Program-made: the position numbers and the translations under genes
Notes under the pieces: model-generated
Seen by the model: only the letters and a program-made list of their open reading frames with translations
Database searches by the model: none
What the model was told of the DNA's origin: nothing
Shown: positions 1 to 6,494 of the stretch, piece after piece
Numbering within the stretch: position 1 is the stretch's first letter
Layout: each line of letters opens with the position of its first letter
Source of the DNA: Anaerolineaceae bacterium UBA5311
GTDB taxonomy: Bacteria > Chloroflexota > Anaerolineae > Anaerolineales > Anaerolineaceae
Assembly (NCBI GenBank): GCA_002411175.1
Contig: DHRN01000071.1
Location: 442-14,937 of the forward strand
Direction: 5' to 3'
DNA length: 14,496 nt

Positions 1-309
1 ATCGTTGTTTTACCCCCTCTTTAGAGGGGGGCAGGGGGGTGAAAGAATTACGAGAGTGAGGAAAAAGAGTTGTCATTGCGCCCCCCTTGTTCTGATTCAA
101 TAACTCCCCCCATTCGTGTTTCATGGGCTCGCCGCGCATTATCAACAAAAACCATCCCCAGGCGCGCTACATTAACATAAAGACTTTACACACCATCGCA
201 AACACTACGAAAACCTCCAAAATCTTGCCAGACTCGCACTTAAAACCGGCAACCAGCGTTAGAATATCCTATGGATTGTCCATACTCAAACCTGTTTACT
301 GGAGATTGC
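1..309. other. Non-coding left edge, upstream of the carboxypeptidase gene
   Basis: No convincing gene lies here. The open frame that starts at 123 has no ribosome binding site, has unlikely composition and runs into the carboxypeptidase gene in another frame. The first 120 bases contain several C-runs and G-runs, including the hairpin at 13-30. The rest is A/C-rich and should hold the promoter and leader of the gene at 310, but I could not find a persuasive -35/-10 pair. Confidence 0.6.
13..38. repeat. C/G-run hairpin, possible dispersed intergenic repeat
   Basis: CCCCCTC (13-19) pairs perfectly with GAGGGGG (24-30) across a 4-base loop, and a further G-run follows at about 34-39. C/G-run hairpins of this look recur between genes in many environmental bacterial genomes. 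It could equally be the terminator of a gene lying left of the window, since a T-run precedes it at 8-11. Only one copy is visible, so calling it a repeat is inference. Confidence 0.35.
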
Positions 310-2067
310 ATGCTAAAAAAGTTCGTTCGATTCCTCCCCATCCTTCTGGTTGTTCTAATTGTCTTTAACCTGGTTCAGTCCGCTCCCGTCCAGGCAGATT
401 CCACCAATGATTTGCAGGTTCTGATTGTTCAATACCAGGACCGCGATCAACTGGCGGACCTGGTAAACCGTTACGACGTCGTTGAAGTCGATTCGGAGAC
501 TCAGACTGTGAAAATATTCAGCAACCAGATTACCCGAGACGCGCTGGCGGCTGAAGGTATTAGCTGGAGCGTTGACCAGGCTTACACGGCAGAGATCAAC
601 ACCGTGGTAAAACCTCTGCCCTGGCAGACCAGCGGCATCCCCGGCTATCCATGCTACCGAACGATCGCGGAAGTTTTTCAGGCAGCCGATGACCTGGCAA
701 CAACTTACCCAGACCTTGTAGAAATTGTTGATATTGGTGATTCATGGGAAAAAACGCAAAATCCGAATGCCGGCTGGGATATGGAAGTGCTCTTGCTGAC
801 TAATCGCACTGAGTCAGTCTCCAAGTCAGACGCTTTTATCATGAGCGGGATCCACGCCCGCGAATGGGCACCGCCAGAACTGATGCTGCGCGTGGCAGAA
901 AATCTGCTTGAAAATTACGAGACCGATGCCGATGTCAAATGGCTGCTCGATTACAACCGCATCCACCTTATCTTGCTGAGCAACCCTGATGGCAGGCTTC
1001 AGGATGAAGCCAACACCAGCTGGCTCTGGCGTAAAAACACGAACAACAATTACTGTACCGGCGGCACAGGTTCAAACGGACGCGGTGCAGATTTGAACCG
1101 CAATTTTCCATTTGCCTGGGAAAACAGCGGTTATCAATGTGATGCCGTTTATTCCGGACCAACACAAGGGTCTGAGCCTGAAACCCAGGCGATTGTTGAT
1201 TATGTGGAAAGCATTTTCCCTGATCAGCGCGGAGACAGCCCAACCGACCCGGTAAACGAGCTGACCGCAACTGGCATGTTTATCGATGTGCACAGCTATT
1301 CTGAGCTGGTGCTTTGGCCCTGGGGTTATACCTATTCACAAGCTCCTAATCATGCCAGCCTTCGGGCAATGAGCTACAAATTTGCTTATTACAATGACTA
1401 CACCCCTCAACAATCAGTCGCGCTTTATCCGACCAATGGCACCACGGACGATTGGGCGTACGGCGTGCTGGGAGTGCCCGGTTTTTGCTTTGAAGTGGGC
1501 ACTTCGTTCCATCAGAGCTGCAGCGCTTTCGAGAGCGAAATTTATCCTGACAACCAGGAAGCTTTGATTCGCGCGATCAAGATTGCCCGCAGACCCTACC
1601 GCCTTACTCACGGTCCTGAAGTGACCAACTTGTCCGCTTATGTGAATCCGGGTGGACTGGTGGTCAATTATACCGCCGACGACACACTTTACAGCACCTA
1701 CAGCGGCGGTGTAGCTTCCAGCAATATCATGTCAATCCGTTATTCAATCGACAAACCATCCTGGATTACCGGGTCGAACCCAAAAACAGTTGAGCTGCGC
1801 ACGACTGTACCCAAACATAGCGGCATTTTTAGCATCAGCCTGGATGGTTTGGCTCCCGGGCAGCACACGCTCTTTGTCGAAGCGCTTGACAATAGCGGCG
1901 CATGGGGACCCCCAACCGCGATTTTCTTCACGGTTGAAGGAGAAGTGTCGCCAACACCACCGACTCCAACACCGCCTACTCCCACCCCACCCACGCCAAC
2001 GCCCCCACCAGGACCAGAACAGAGCTTATATCTGCCTTTGATCAGGCGGGAACTGATAGAGCCTTAA
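310..2067 (+). CDS. Secreted zinc carboxypeptidase, M14 family, with C-terminal LYLPLI motif
   Basis: Predicted exported metallocarboxypeptidase (585 aa) that removes C-terminal residues from peptides outside the cell. The ATG at 310 is preferred over an in-frame one at 271: GGAGA lies at 301-305, and the protein then opens directly with a signal peptide (residues 1-29, cleavage probably after PVQA). Residues 35-95 look like a propeptide. The M14 set is complete: HxxE zinc ligands H182/E185 (HAREW), third ligand H328 (DVHSY), R241, N263-R264 (DLNRNF), Y373 and catalytic E395 (FCFEVG). D380 sits where carboxypeptidase B has its Asp255, hinting at preference for Lys/Arg. Residues 435-545 form a beta-rich, probably Ig-like domain. 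A TPTPP linker and a terminal LYLPLIRR motif, typical of Chloroflexota surface proteins, follow. Enzyme class is firm; specificity and sorting are inference. Confidence 0.93.
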   Translation: MLKKFVRFLPILLVVLIVFNLVQSAPVQADSTNDLQVLIVQYQDRDQLADLVNRYDVVEVDSETQTVKIFSNQITRDALAAEGISWSVDQAYTAEINTVVKPLPWQTSGIPGYPCYRTIAEVFQAADDLATTYPDLVEIVDIGDSWEKTQNPNAGWDMEVLLLTNRTESVSKSDAFIMSGIHAREWAPPELMLRVAENLLENYETDADVKWLLDYNRIHLILLSNPDGRLQDEANTSWLWRKNTNNNYCTGGTGSNGRGADLNRNFPFAWENSGYQCDAVYSGPTQGSEPETQAIVDYVESIFPDQRGDSPTDPVNELTATGMFIDVHSYSELVLWPWGYTYSQAPNHASLRAMSYKFAYYNDYTPQQSVALYPTNGTTDDWAYGVLGVPGFCFEVGTSFHQSCSAFESEIYPDNQEALIRAIKIARRPYRLTHGPEVTNLSAYVNPGGLVVNYTADDTLYSTYSGGVASSNIMSIRYSIDKPSWITGSNPKTVELRTTVPKHSGIFSISLDGLAPGQHTLFVEALDNSGAWGPPTAIFFTVEGEVSPTPPTPTPPTPTPPTPTPPPGPEQSLYLPLIRRELIEP

Positions 2068-2087
2068 AAAGTAAGGGAGTTAAACAC

Positions 2088-2114
2088 AAAAAGTCGGCAT
2101 GTCGCCGACTTTTT
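2088..2114. terminator. Rho-independent terminator, first of a tandem pair
   Basis: A perfect 11-base stem, AAAAAGTCGGC (2088-2098) with GCCGACTTTTT (2104-2114), closes a 5-base loop. The A-run on one side and T-run on the other make it usable in both directions. It begins 20 bases after the carboxypeptidase stop codon. Confidence 0.85.
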
Positions 2115-2120
2115 GAATTA

Positions 2121-2146
2121 AAAACACCGGCAAACGCCGGTGTTTT
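2121..2146. terminator. Rho-independent terminator, second of a tandem pair
   Basis: A perfect 11-base stem, AAAACACCGGC (2121-2131) with GCCGGTGTTTT (2136-2146), closes a 4-base AAAC loop. It is bidirectional in design and ends 19 bases before the stop of the convergent gene at 2166, so it probably serves mainly that minus-strand gene. Confidence 0.85.
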
Positions 2147-2165
2147 CCTAAAAGAACCAATCGGT

Positions 2166-2420
2166 TTACCGCTTTGTTATAGCGCGATAGATTAAAAGCA
2201 CAATAATGGCACCAAGAAAGGCGGCAATTAATGTGCCAATGATACCGCTGGTTGTGATCCCAAGCAAGCCAAAGAGCCATCCACCCAACAAGCCGCCAAG
2301 GATACCCGCAATAATCGCACCCAAAACGCCAACTTTAACGCCGGGAACGACCATATCAGCTAACCATCCGGCGATACCGCCGACAATGATTGTCCATAAC
2401 CAATTTAATCCGTCAAACAT
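2166..2420 (-). CDS. GlsB/YeaQ/YmgE family small membrane protein
   Basis: An 84-aa, highly hydrophobic protein rich in Gly, Ala, Ile and Leu, with three predicted membrane helices. Its pattern (GGIAGWLAD near residue 14, GVLGAIIAGILGGLLGGWLFG in the middle, LGAIIVLLIYR at the end) matches the family once called transglycosylase-associated protein. Family members are often stress-induced, but their molecular role is unknown and the old enzymatic name is not supported. AAGGAG lies just upstream of the ATG at the right spacing. The gene is convergent with the carboxypeptidase gene across the two terminators. It has its own promoter and a leader inverted repeat, so it is probably monocistronic and regulated. 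Confidence 0.9.
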   Translation of the reverse strand: MFDGLNWLWTIIVGGIAGWLADMVVPGVKVGVLGAIIAGILGGLLGGWLFGLLGITTSGIIGTLIAAFLGAIIVLLIYRAITKR

Positions 2421-2435
2421 TTTTACTCCTTATCT

Positions 2436-2459
2436 AATAGAATTGATTGTGATTCTATT
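2436..2459. repeat. Inverted repeat in the leader of the GlsB-like gene
   Basis: AATAGAAT (2436-2443) and ATTCTATT (2452-2459) are perfect inverted 8-base arms around an 8-base spacer. They lie between the predicted -10 box and the ribosome binding site of the minus-strand gene. This could be an operator for a dimeric repressor or an RNA hairpin in the 5' leader. Confidence 0.5.
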
Positions 2460-2466
2460 TTCGGTA

Positions 2467-2495
2467 ATCTTACAATTGGTTAATGCCGGTTACAA
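2467..2495 (-). promoter_or_regulatory. Candidate sigma-70-type promoter of the GlsB-like gene
   Basis: On the minus strand, TTGTAA (2495-2490) and TAAGAT (2472-2467) are separated by exactly 17 bases, each matching the consensus at four of six positions. Transcription would begin near 2460, at the edge of the inverted repeat. A perfect 10-base palindrome ATTGTACAAT (2504-2513) lies just upstream of the -35 box. Confidence 0.45.
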
Positions 2496-2562
2496 CCCTT
2501 AGCATTGTACAATCATCACATTCTCCTTGTTAGAAACACAGCCGATTAAGCAGCCGCTGCCT

Positions 2563-2568
2563 TATAAT
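2563..2568 (+). promoter_or_regulatory. Candidate -10 box of the deoxynucleoside kinase gene
   Basis: A perfect TATAAT lies 23 bases upstream of the ATG at 2592. No good -35 box is found 16-18 bases upstream, so an activator or another element may be needed, or the match may be chance. Confidence 0.4.
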
Positions 2569-2591
2569 AAAAATGAGCTGAGGAATTGCAT

Positions 2592-3224
2592 ATGGATAAA
2601 TTTATTGTCATCGCCGGCAACATCGGGGCAGGGAAAACCACCCTGGTTCAGATCCTGAGTGAAAAGTTGAACTTCACACCTTTTTATGAACCGCATGAAG
2701 AGAACCCGTACCTGGCAGATTTTTACGAGAATATGACGCGCTGGTCTTTTCATTCGCAGGCATATTTTCTAACTCGTCGGCTAAAGATCCACAAAGAATT
2801 ACTCACCGCAGAAGGGTCAGTAGTCCAGGATCGCAGCGTTTATGAAGACGCGGAAATATTTGCGCGCAATCTGTATTTGCAGGGCGACTTGAGCGCGCGT
2901 GATTATGGCGTTTACCAGGACCTTTATCATATTCTTGCATCTTTGCTTCCCCCGCCAAACCTGATGGTTTACTTGCGGGCAACTGTGGATACGCTTATGG
3001 ATCGGATTGCGAAGCGTGGGCGCGAGTATGAAACCGGGATATCAAGAGAATACCTTGCCCGACTAAATTCTCTTTATGAAAACTGGATGAACAATTTTGA
3101 CCAATGCCCGGTTTTGATTATCAACAGCGACGATCTGGACCTGGTCTCGAGCTCTGAGCATATCGAACAAGTGGTGCGCTGGGTGCAGAATAAACTAACT
3201 GGACGGACAGAGGTGCGGTTGTAA
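2592..3224 (+). CDS. Deoxynucleoside kinase (dNK/dGK-dAK family)
   Basis: A 210-aa cytosolic kinase predicted to phosphorylate deoxynucleosides to 5'-monophosphates for the dNTP salvage pathway. Visible motifs are the P-loop GNIGAGKT (9-16), FYEP with the substrate-site Glu (E33), the FHSQAYFL helix with the base-contacting Gln (Q56), the DRS motif (80-82) and an Arg-rich LID, RIAKRGREYE (138-147). Length is normal for the bacterial family. The ATG at 2592 is chosen because TGAGGA (2579-2584) is well spaced before it; an in-frame TTG two codons earlier would overlap that spacing. Whether it prefers deoxyadenosine, deoxyguanosine or several bases cannot be read from the sequence. It stands alone, with no nucleotide-metabolism neighbours. 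Confidence 0.92.
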   Translation: MDKFIVIAGNIGAGKTTLVQILSEKLNFTPFYEPHEENPYLADFYENMTRWSFHSQAYFLTRRLKIHKELLTAEGSVVQDRSVYEDAEIFARNLYLQGDLSARDYGVYQDLYHILASLLPPPNLMVYLRATVDTLMDRIAKRGREYETGISREYLARLNSLYENWMNNFDQCPVLIINSDDLDLVSSSEHIEQVVRWVQNKLTGRTEVRL

Positions 3225-3238
3225 GCAGGGAGGTAATT

Positions 3239-3349
3239 CCTGTTTATAGCGGTGCGGTAGAGGAAAACTGCCGCCATACCGCCGATAATCGAAACCGGGA
3301 TTAACCCGCCGGGAAAACCTCCAACCGAACCGGAAACAAACCCGCCATA
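3239..3349 (-). pseudogene. Possible remnant of a second GlsB/YeaQ-like gene
   Basis: In this minus-strand frame about 37 residues read as a Gly-rich hydrophobic stretch ending in PVSIIGGMAAVFLYRTAINR. It resembles the C-terminal half of the intact GlsB-like protein 0.8 kb away (LGAIIVLLIYRAITKR) and of the family in general. There is no plausible start, no N-terminal helix and no stop at the family's usual end. If real, it is a decayed duplicate. The similarity is short and low-complexity, so chance is not excluded. Confidence 0.3.
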
Positions 3350-3373
3350 AATGCGCTTCTTTGCGTCTCCTTT

Positions 3374-3397
3374 CGAAAGCAGCATTTTTGGCTTTCG
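3374..3397. repeat. Hairpin in the gap between the dNK and M42 genes
   Basis: CGAAAGC (3374-3380) and GCTTTCG (3391-3397) form a perfect 7-base stem with a 10-base loop. It lies in the convergent gap where both flanking genes should terminate, but neither side has a clear T-run outside the stem. It is a weak terminator candidate, and nothing better is present in 3225-3465. Confidence 0.3.
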
Positions 3398-3465
3398 AGG
3401 AAGGCTCAAAGTTTATTCATTCCGAGCGGTCAAATCAATGGCAGCGCTTATATCTATTGTTTTAA

Positions 3466-4527
3466 TCAAGCATTTAGCAAGTATGCAAGCACCCAATTTG
3501 ACGTGTCTAACAATGCATCGGTATGAGTACGCTCATAATGGTGGGAGCTGTCCACGCCGGGTCCAATCAAGGCGACAGCGGCATCTCCACCAGCCCGCCA
3601 ATACGCTTTTCCATCGGAACTGTAGTGCACATAGGTGTCGACAATCACAGGGATCTGATAAGAATCTGCAAGGTCTCGTAATTTTGTTGAAAGCTCGTGG
3701 TGATACGGACCAGCAGCGTCTTTCACACAGATTGTGGCATGAAATTCGTCAGAAGCCTGTCCATCCCCAATCGCAGCCATATCCAGGGCTACCAGTTCGT
3801 CCACTCCTTCGGGGATGTCGCTGCTGCCGCCGTGCCCGACTTCTTCGTAATTGCTGATCAGAAAACAGGTATCCACGGCTGGTTTGAGATTCGCGTCATG
3901 GAGTGACTTGAAAACCGCCATAATTACGGCAACGCAGGCTTTGTCATCCAGATGACGGGATTTGATAAACCCATTGATAACCTCAACACGCGGCTCAAAG
4001 AAGACATAGTCGCCCACCTCAATGCCCAGACCGCGGGTTTCATCGGCGTTACTAACAGGCTCGTCGAGGCGCACTTCCATGCTGCGGTTGTCACGTTTAC
4101 CGTCGCGCACATTTTCGTAGACGTGCACCGACGCTTCATGGGGGAGAATAGTTCCCCGAATGGTGCCATTGTGTCGAGTGTGCACAAGACAGTTCTCACC
4201 CTCAACGCTGCCCCAGGCAAAGCCGCCCACTTCGGTTAGCTCAAGTCTTCCGGATGGCTTTATCTGGCGAACCATCGCTCCTAAAGTGTCCGCATGGGCG
4301 GTGAGCGCGCGTTTCGGACCGGTTGGGGTTTCTGCCTGTAAGGTCAGCAGGAGAGAGCCTTTTTTGGTCCACTCAACGTTAACCTCAGGGTATTTGGCAA
4401 TTTCCTGTTCGACCAGTTCCATAGCTTGCCGGGCGAAACCGGTTGGGCTGGGGGTGTCCAGCAATCTGGCGAGAAAATCGATCATGTATGTTGTGTCAAT
4501 ATTGGGCAGGGCAGGTTGACTGTTCAT
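3466..4527 (-). CDS. M42 family aminopeptidase (FrvX/glutamyl aminopeptidase-like)
   Basis: A 353-aa cytosolic dinuclear-metal aminopeptidase that should trim N-terminal residues from peptides left by proteolysis. M42 proteins are usually large homo-oligomers, and some are misannotated as endoglucanase M. The full metal and catalytic set is visible: H78 and D80 (TAHADTLG), bridging D194 (HLDDK), catalytic E228 with ligand E229 (NYEEVGHGG), D249 (LDMA) and H335 (ERTH). The family's VGG segment lies at 100-102. Length is typical. The ATG overlaps the stop of the upstream thioesterase as ATGA, and the AGGAG inside that gene is 12-14 bases away, so translation is probably coupled. The substrate residue cannot be predicted. 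Confidence 0.92.
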   Translation of the reverse strand: MNSQPALPNIDTTYMIDFLARLLDTPSPTGFARQAMELVEQEIAKYPEVNVEWTKKGSLLLTLQAETPTGPKRALTAHADTLGAMVRQIKPSGRLELTEVGGFAWGSVEGENCLVHTRHNGTIRGTILPHEASVHVYENVRDGKRDNRSMEVRLDEPVSNADETRGLGIEVGDYVFFEPRVEVINGFIKSRHLDDKACVAVIMAVFKSLHDANLKPAVDTCFLISNYEEVGHGGSSDIPEGVDELVALDMAAIGDGQASDEFHATICVKDAAGPYHHELSTKLRDLADSYQIPVIVDTYVHYSSDGKAYWRAGGDAAVALIGPGVDSSHHYERTHTDALLDTSNWVLAYLLNA

Positions 4528-4985
4528 GTATATGTTAATAACTCCTGGTTGTTTTCGTAAGCTGCTATCTTTTCACGCCATTCATGAGGTATTGGCTGTG
4601 AGCGCTCTTCCGCTTGGTTATAGGATACCATCACAACCTCTCCGCGGGCAAAGACTTCTTCGTTTTGGCAGTTTTCTACCTGGAAATGAAAGCGCAGGCT
4701 CTTGTTGCCAAGGTGAGCAACTTTGATTCCAACCCGGACACAGTCACCATGATGAATGGAAACCAGGTAGTCGATCTGATTCGATGCGACCACCATTCCG
4801 AAGCCTTCCCGAATGGCGCCATCCCAGATTCCGCTGGCGCGGTAATAACCGGTGCGGGCATGCTCGACGTATTCGAGAATAGTGACGTTGTTGACATGCT
4901 GAAGCGTATCGAGGTCAGAATAACGGACGGTGATGTTTTCGTAGTAGGGAAATTCCCGAGGGGCAGATGGGGTAATTGTGGTCAT
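4524..4985 (-). CDS. Acyl-CoA thioesterase, 4HBT/YbgC-like hot-dog fold
   Basis: A 153-aa single hot-dog-domain protein predicted to hydrolyse acyl-CoA or a related thioester in the cytosol. The family signature is near the N-terminus: VRYSDLDTLQHVNN, with conserved D26, H30 and N33, followed by the EYVEHAR helix. The remainder alternates in beta-strand style up to MVSYNQ. The ATG at 4985 is chosen because CAGGAG lies 6 bases upstream; an in-frame TTG 21 bases earlier (5006) has no such site. It is the first gene of a two-gene unit and overlaps the M42 peptidase by four bases. The acyl substrate is unknown and the pairing with a peptidase suggests no obvious shared pathway. Confidence 0.88.
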   Translation of the reverse strand: MTTITPSAPREFPYYENITVRYSDLDTLQHVNNVTILEYVEHARTGYYRASGIWDGAIREGFGMVVASNQIDYLVSIHHGDCVRVGIKVAHLGNKSLRFHFQVENCQNEEVFARGEVVMVSYNQAEERSQPIPHEWREKIAAYENNQELLTYT

Positions 4986-5005
4986 TAAAAGCTCCTGTTC
5001 CCGCA

Positions 5006-5011
5006 ATTATA
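5006..5011 (-). promoter_or_regulatory. Candidate -10 box of the thioesterase-M42 unit
   Basis: The minus strand reads TATAAT here, 20 bases before the thioesterase ATG. No convincing -35 lies 17 bases upstream. It supports separate transcription from the kinase gene, whose stop lies 144 bases upstream on the same strand with no clear terminator between. Confidence 0.35.
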
Positions 5012-5129
5012 CAGGCACGAACAATGGATCGCATAATTAACTAAAGCACATGGGCAATAAACAACGATTAAAGATATCCGCATTGAAAGGGTGTTCTATT
5101 ACAACCGGCAGTAGAGCTTTCCAGGATGG

Positions 5130-6482
5130 TTATCCAAATACCCCAAGAGAAGCTAACAAAATAATAAGACCAAATACAGCCAGGGCAGCCCAAAAGTATT
5201 TCGCATCCGGGTCGGTTGATAGGCTAACGGATTGTTTTTCAGCAATATTTTTGGATTCGTCCTTATCACCATCCCTTTCCGGATCGTAAATTTCCCTCCA
5301 GTTTGCCAACTTGGTGATTTCACTAAATCCGGTTCTGGTCCTTGTTGCTCCAATACGAGATTGTACTGAATCGGGGTCTTTGCTTTTCTCTGAAGGTTCG
5401 ACTGAAACCGGCTGGGGTATAGAGCCCGAGCCAGCAGATTGACCAGGGAACAGTGGTATAAACCCGGAGACAGGACCAACGCCATTGGTCGGTATGGGAT
5501 TTGGGTTTGTCCACCCTGACCGGCGATCGACAGGTTCTGGTGGAGGGGCTGGGATTTGGATTTCTTCAATATCGAGTTGAAATTCGTTTGCCCAATCAGC
5601 AAAGGTGGGACAGTCGCGCAATTCCTTGGAATGCCAGGCTGCGTCGAATAACTCAGCCGTAGCCCTTCCCCAGATTCGTGCGAGACTGGAGGTGAGTATT
5701 TGATAACGGTTGCAATATGTATGCATTTCATCTTGCGCGAAATAGTTTTCGCCAAAAGTGGCATCAACAACAACAGGGTCACACCATGCCAGCATGTTGG
5801 CAAGCAGGATTGAGCCGGCAAAGCGGTCGGCATCCGGAGACCAAAGCCCCTTTGAAGCAGTGCAATGGGCATAGCCTGCAGACCCAGCAGGGAGTTTATT
5901 CGGTCTGGTCAAATCCGGCGCGTACATCTCTTCAAGGTCTATCAGGGAGATAGGATCCGCGTCGCTATTCTTCATGCCTTTGGGGCGTATGATCAGGTTA
6001 GGTCCCGAGAGATCACAATGCGCGACTTTTGATTTCTCCATTGTTGAGAGTACGCGGTTGAGTTCCGTCGCGTTTTCCAGGCAAGTATCCTTGCTCAACA
6101 TTTTTTTGCTAAGGACAACATCCTGCCAGGTCTGACCTTCAATCCAGGGCATTAGAACGGAATAATCGAGGTCCCTGTTTTCCTGGATCAGGGAAGGAAA
6201 TTGATTTTTTGAAATGACGAAGCGTTCACAAGTTTCCAAACCGGGGAAATCGGAATATTTGAGCAATTTTCCAGTTTTATACAAGTTTTCATCGTTGCGA
6301 TACATAGCAGCAAATACTTTCAGCGCGCGTTTTTTACCATCCTCTCCACGAAGCTGAAAAACAGTTGCCCTGCGACCTGTTTGCCCATAGGGCATGTTCC
6401 TGCCGACGAGAGCTGGATGCTCAGTAAAGTAGTAGGTTTCGGTTCCGAGGGAAAGTCGTTCGTTTACTTTTGGAACAAACAT
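5130..6482 (-). CDS. Tail-anchored atypical Ser/Thr protein kinase of a TerY-P-like triad
   Basis: A 450-aa protein with a divergent eukaryotic-type kinase domain (about 15-305), an acidic/Pro-rich linker (308-425) and one C-terminal membrane helix (428-449). The active domain should therefore face the cytoplasm. Key residues are present: ATP-site K55 (ALKVF), HCDLSGPN with catalytic D157 and N162, and metal-binding D182. The DFG motif reads DLE, the Gly-rich loop is loose (GRNMPYGQTG, 27-36) and the activation segment GSAGYAH replaces the usual APE region. DRFAG (219-223) matches the conserved helix-F motif. This style, IDLEEMYAP then a Gly-x-x-x-Tyr-x-His stretch, is that of kinases paired with TerY-type VWA and PP2C proteins. 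AAGGAC precedes the ATG, 12 bases after the phosphatase stop. Third gene of the operon. Activity is likely but untested; a pseudokinase is possible. Confidence 0.85.
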   Translation of the reverse strand: MFVPKVNERLSLGTETYYFTEHPALVGRNMPYGQTGRRATVFQLRGEDGKKRALKVFAAMYRNDENLYKTGKLLKYSDFPGLETCERFVISKNQFPSLIQENRDLDYSVLMPWIEGQTWQDVVLSKKMLSKDTCLENATELNRVLSTMEKSKVAHCDLSGPNLIIRPKGMKNSDADPISLIDLEEMYAPDLTRPNKLPAGSAGYAHCTASKGLWSPDADRFAGSILLANMLAWCDPVVVDATFGENYFAQDEMHTYCNRYQILTSSLARIWGRATAELFDAAWHSKELRDCPTFADWANEFQLDIEEIQIPAPPPEPVDRRSGWTNPNPIPTNGVGPVSGFIPLFPGQSAGSGSIPQPVSVEPSEKSKDPDSVQSRIGATRTRTGFSEITKLANWREIYDPERDGDKDESKNIAEKQSVSLSTDPDAKYFWAALAVFGLIILLASLGVFG

Positions 6483-6494
6483 GGTGTGCTGTCC

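Noticed and set aside
271..309. Alternative upstream start of the carboxypeptidase
   Set aside because: It would put 13 polar residues before the signal peptide; the ATG at 310 has GGAGA at the right distance.
123..368. 81-codon frame upstream of the carboxypeptidase
   Set aside because: No ribosome site, implausible composition, overlaps the signal-peptide coding region in another frame.
2088..2146. Two adjacent hairpins read as a repeat array or CRISPR-like element
   Set aside because: The two stems differ in sequence and carry A/T-runs; they are explained as tandem terminators between convergent genes.
2206..2502. 98-codon plus-strand frame opposite the GlsB-like gene
   Set aside because: Pro/Ile-rich reverse of a Gly/Ile-rich membrane protein; runs through the promoter of that gene.
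3351..3857. 168-codon plus-strand frame over the end of the M42 gene
   Set aside because: Arg/His/Cys-rich antisense shadow with no family resemblance.
5153..5872. 239-codon frame inside the kinase gene
   Set aside because: Same strand but different frame from the kinase, no motifs, Pro/Leu/Arg-rich shadow.
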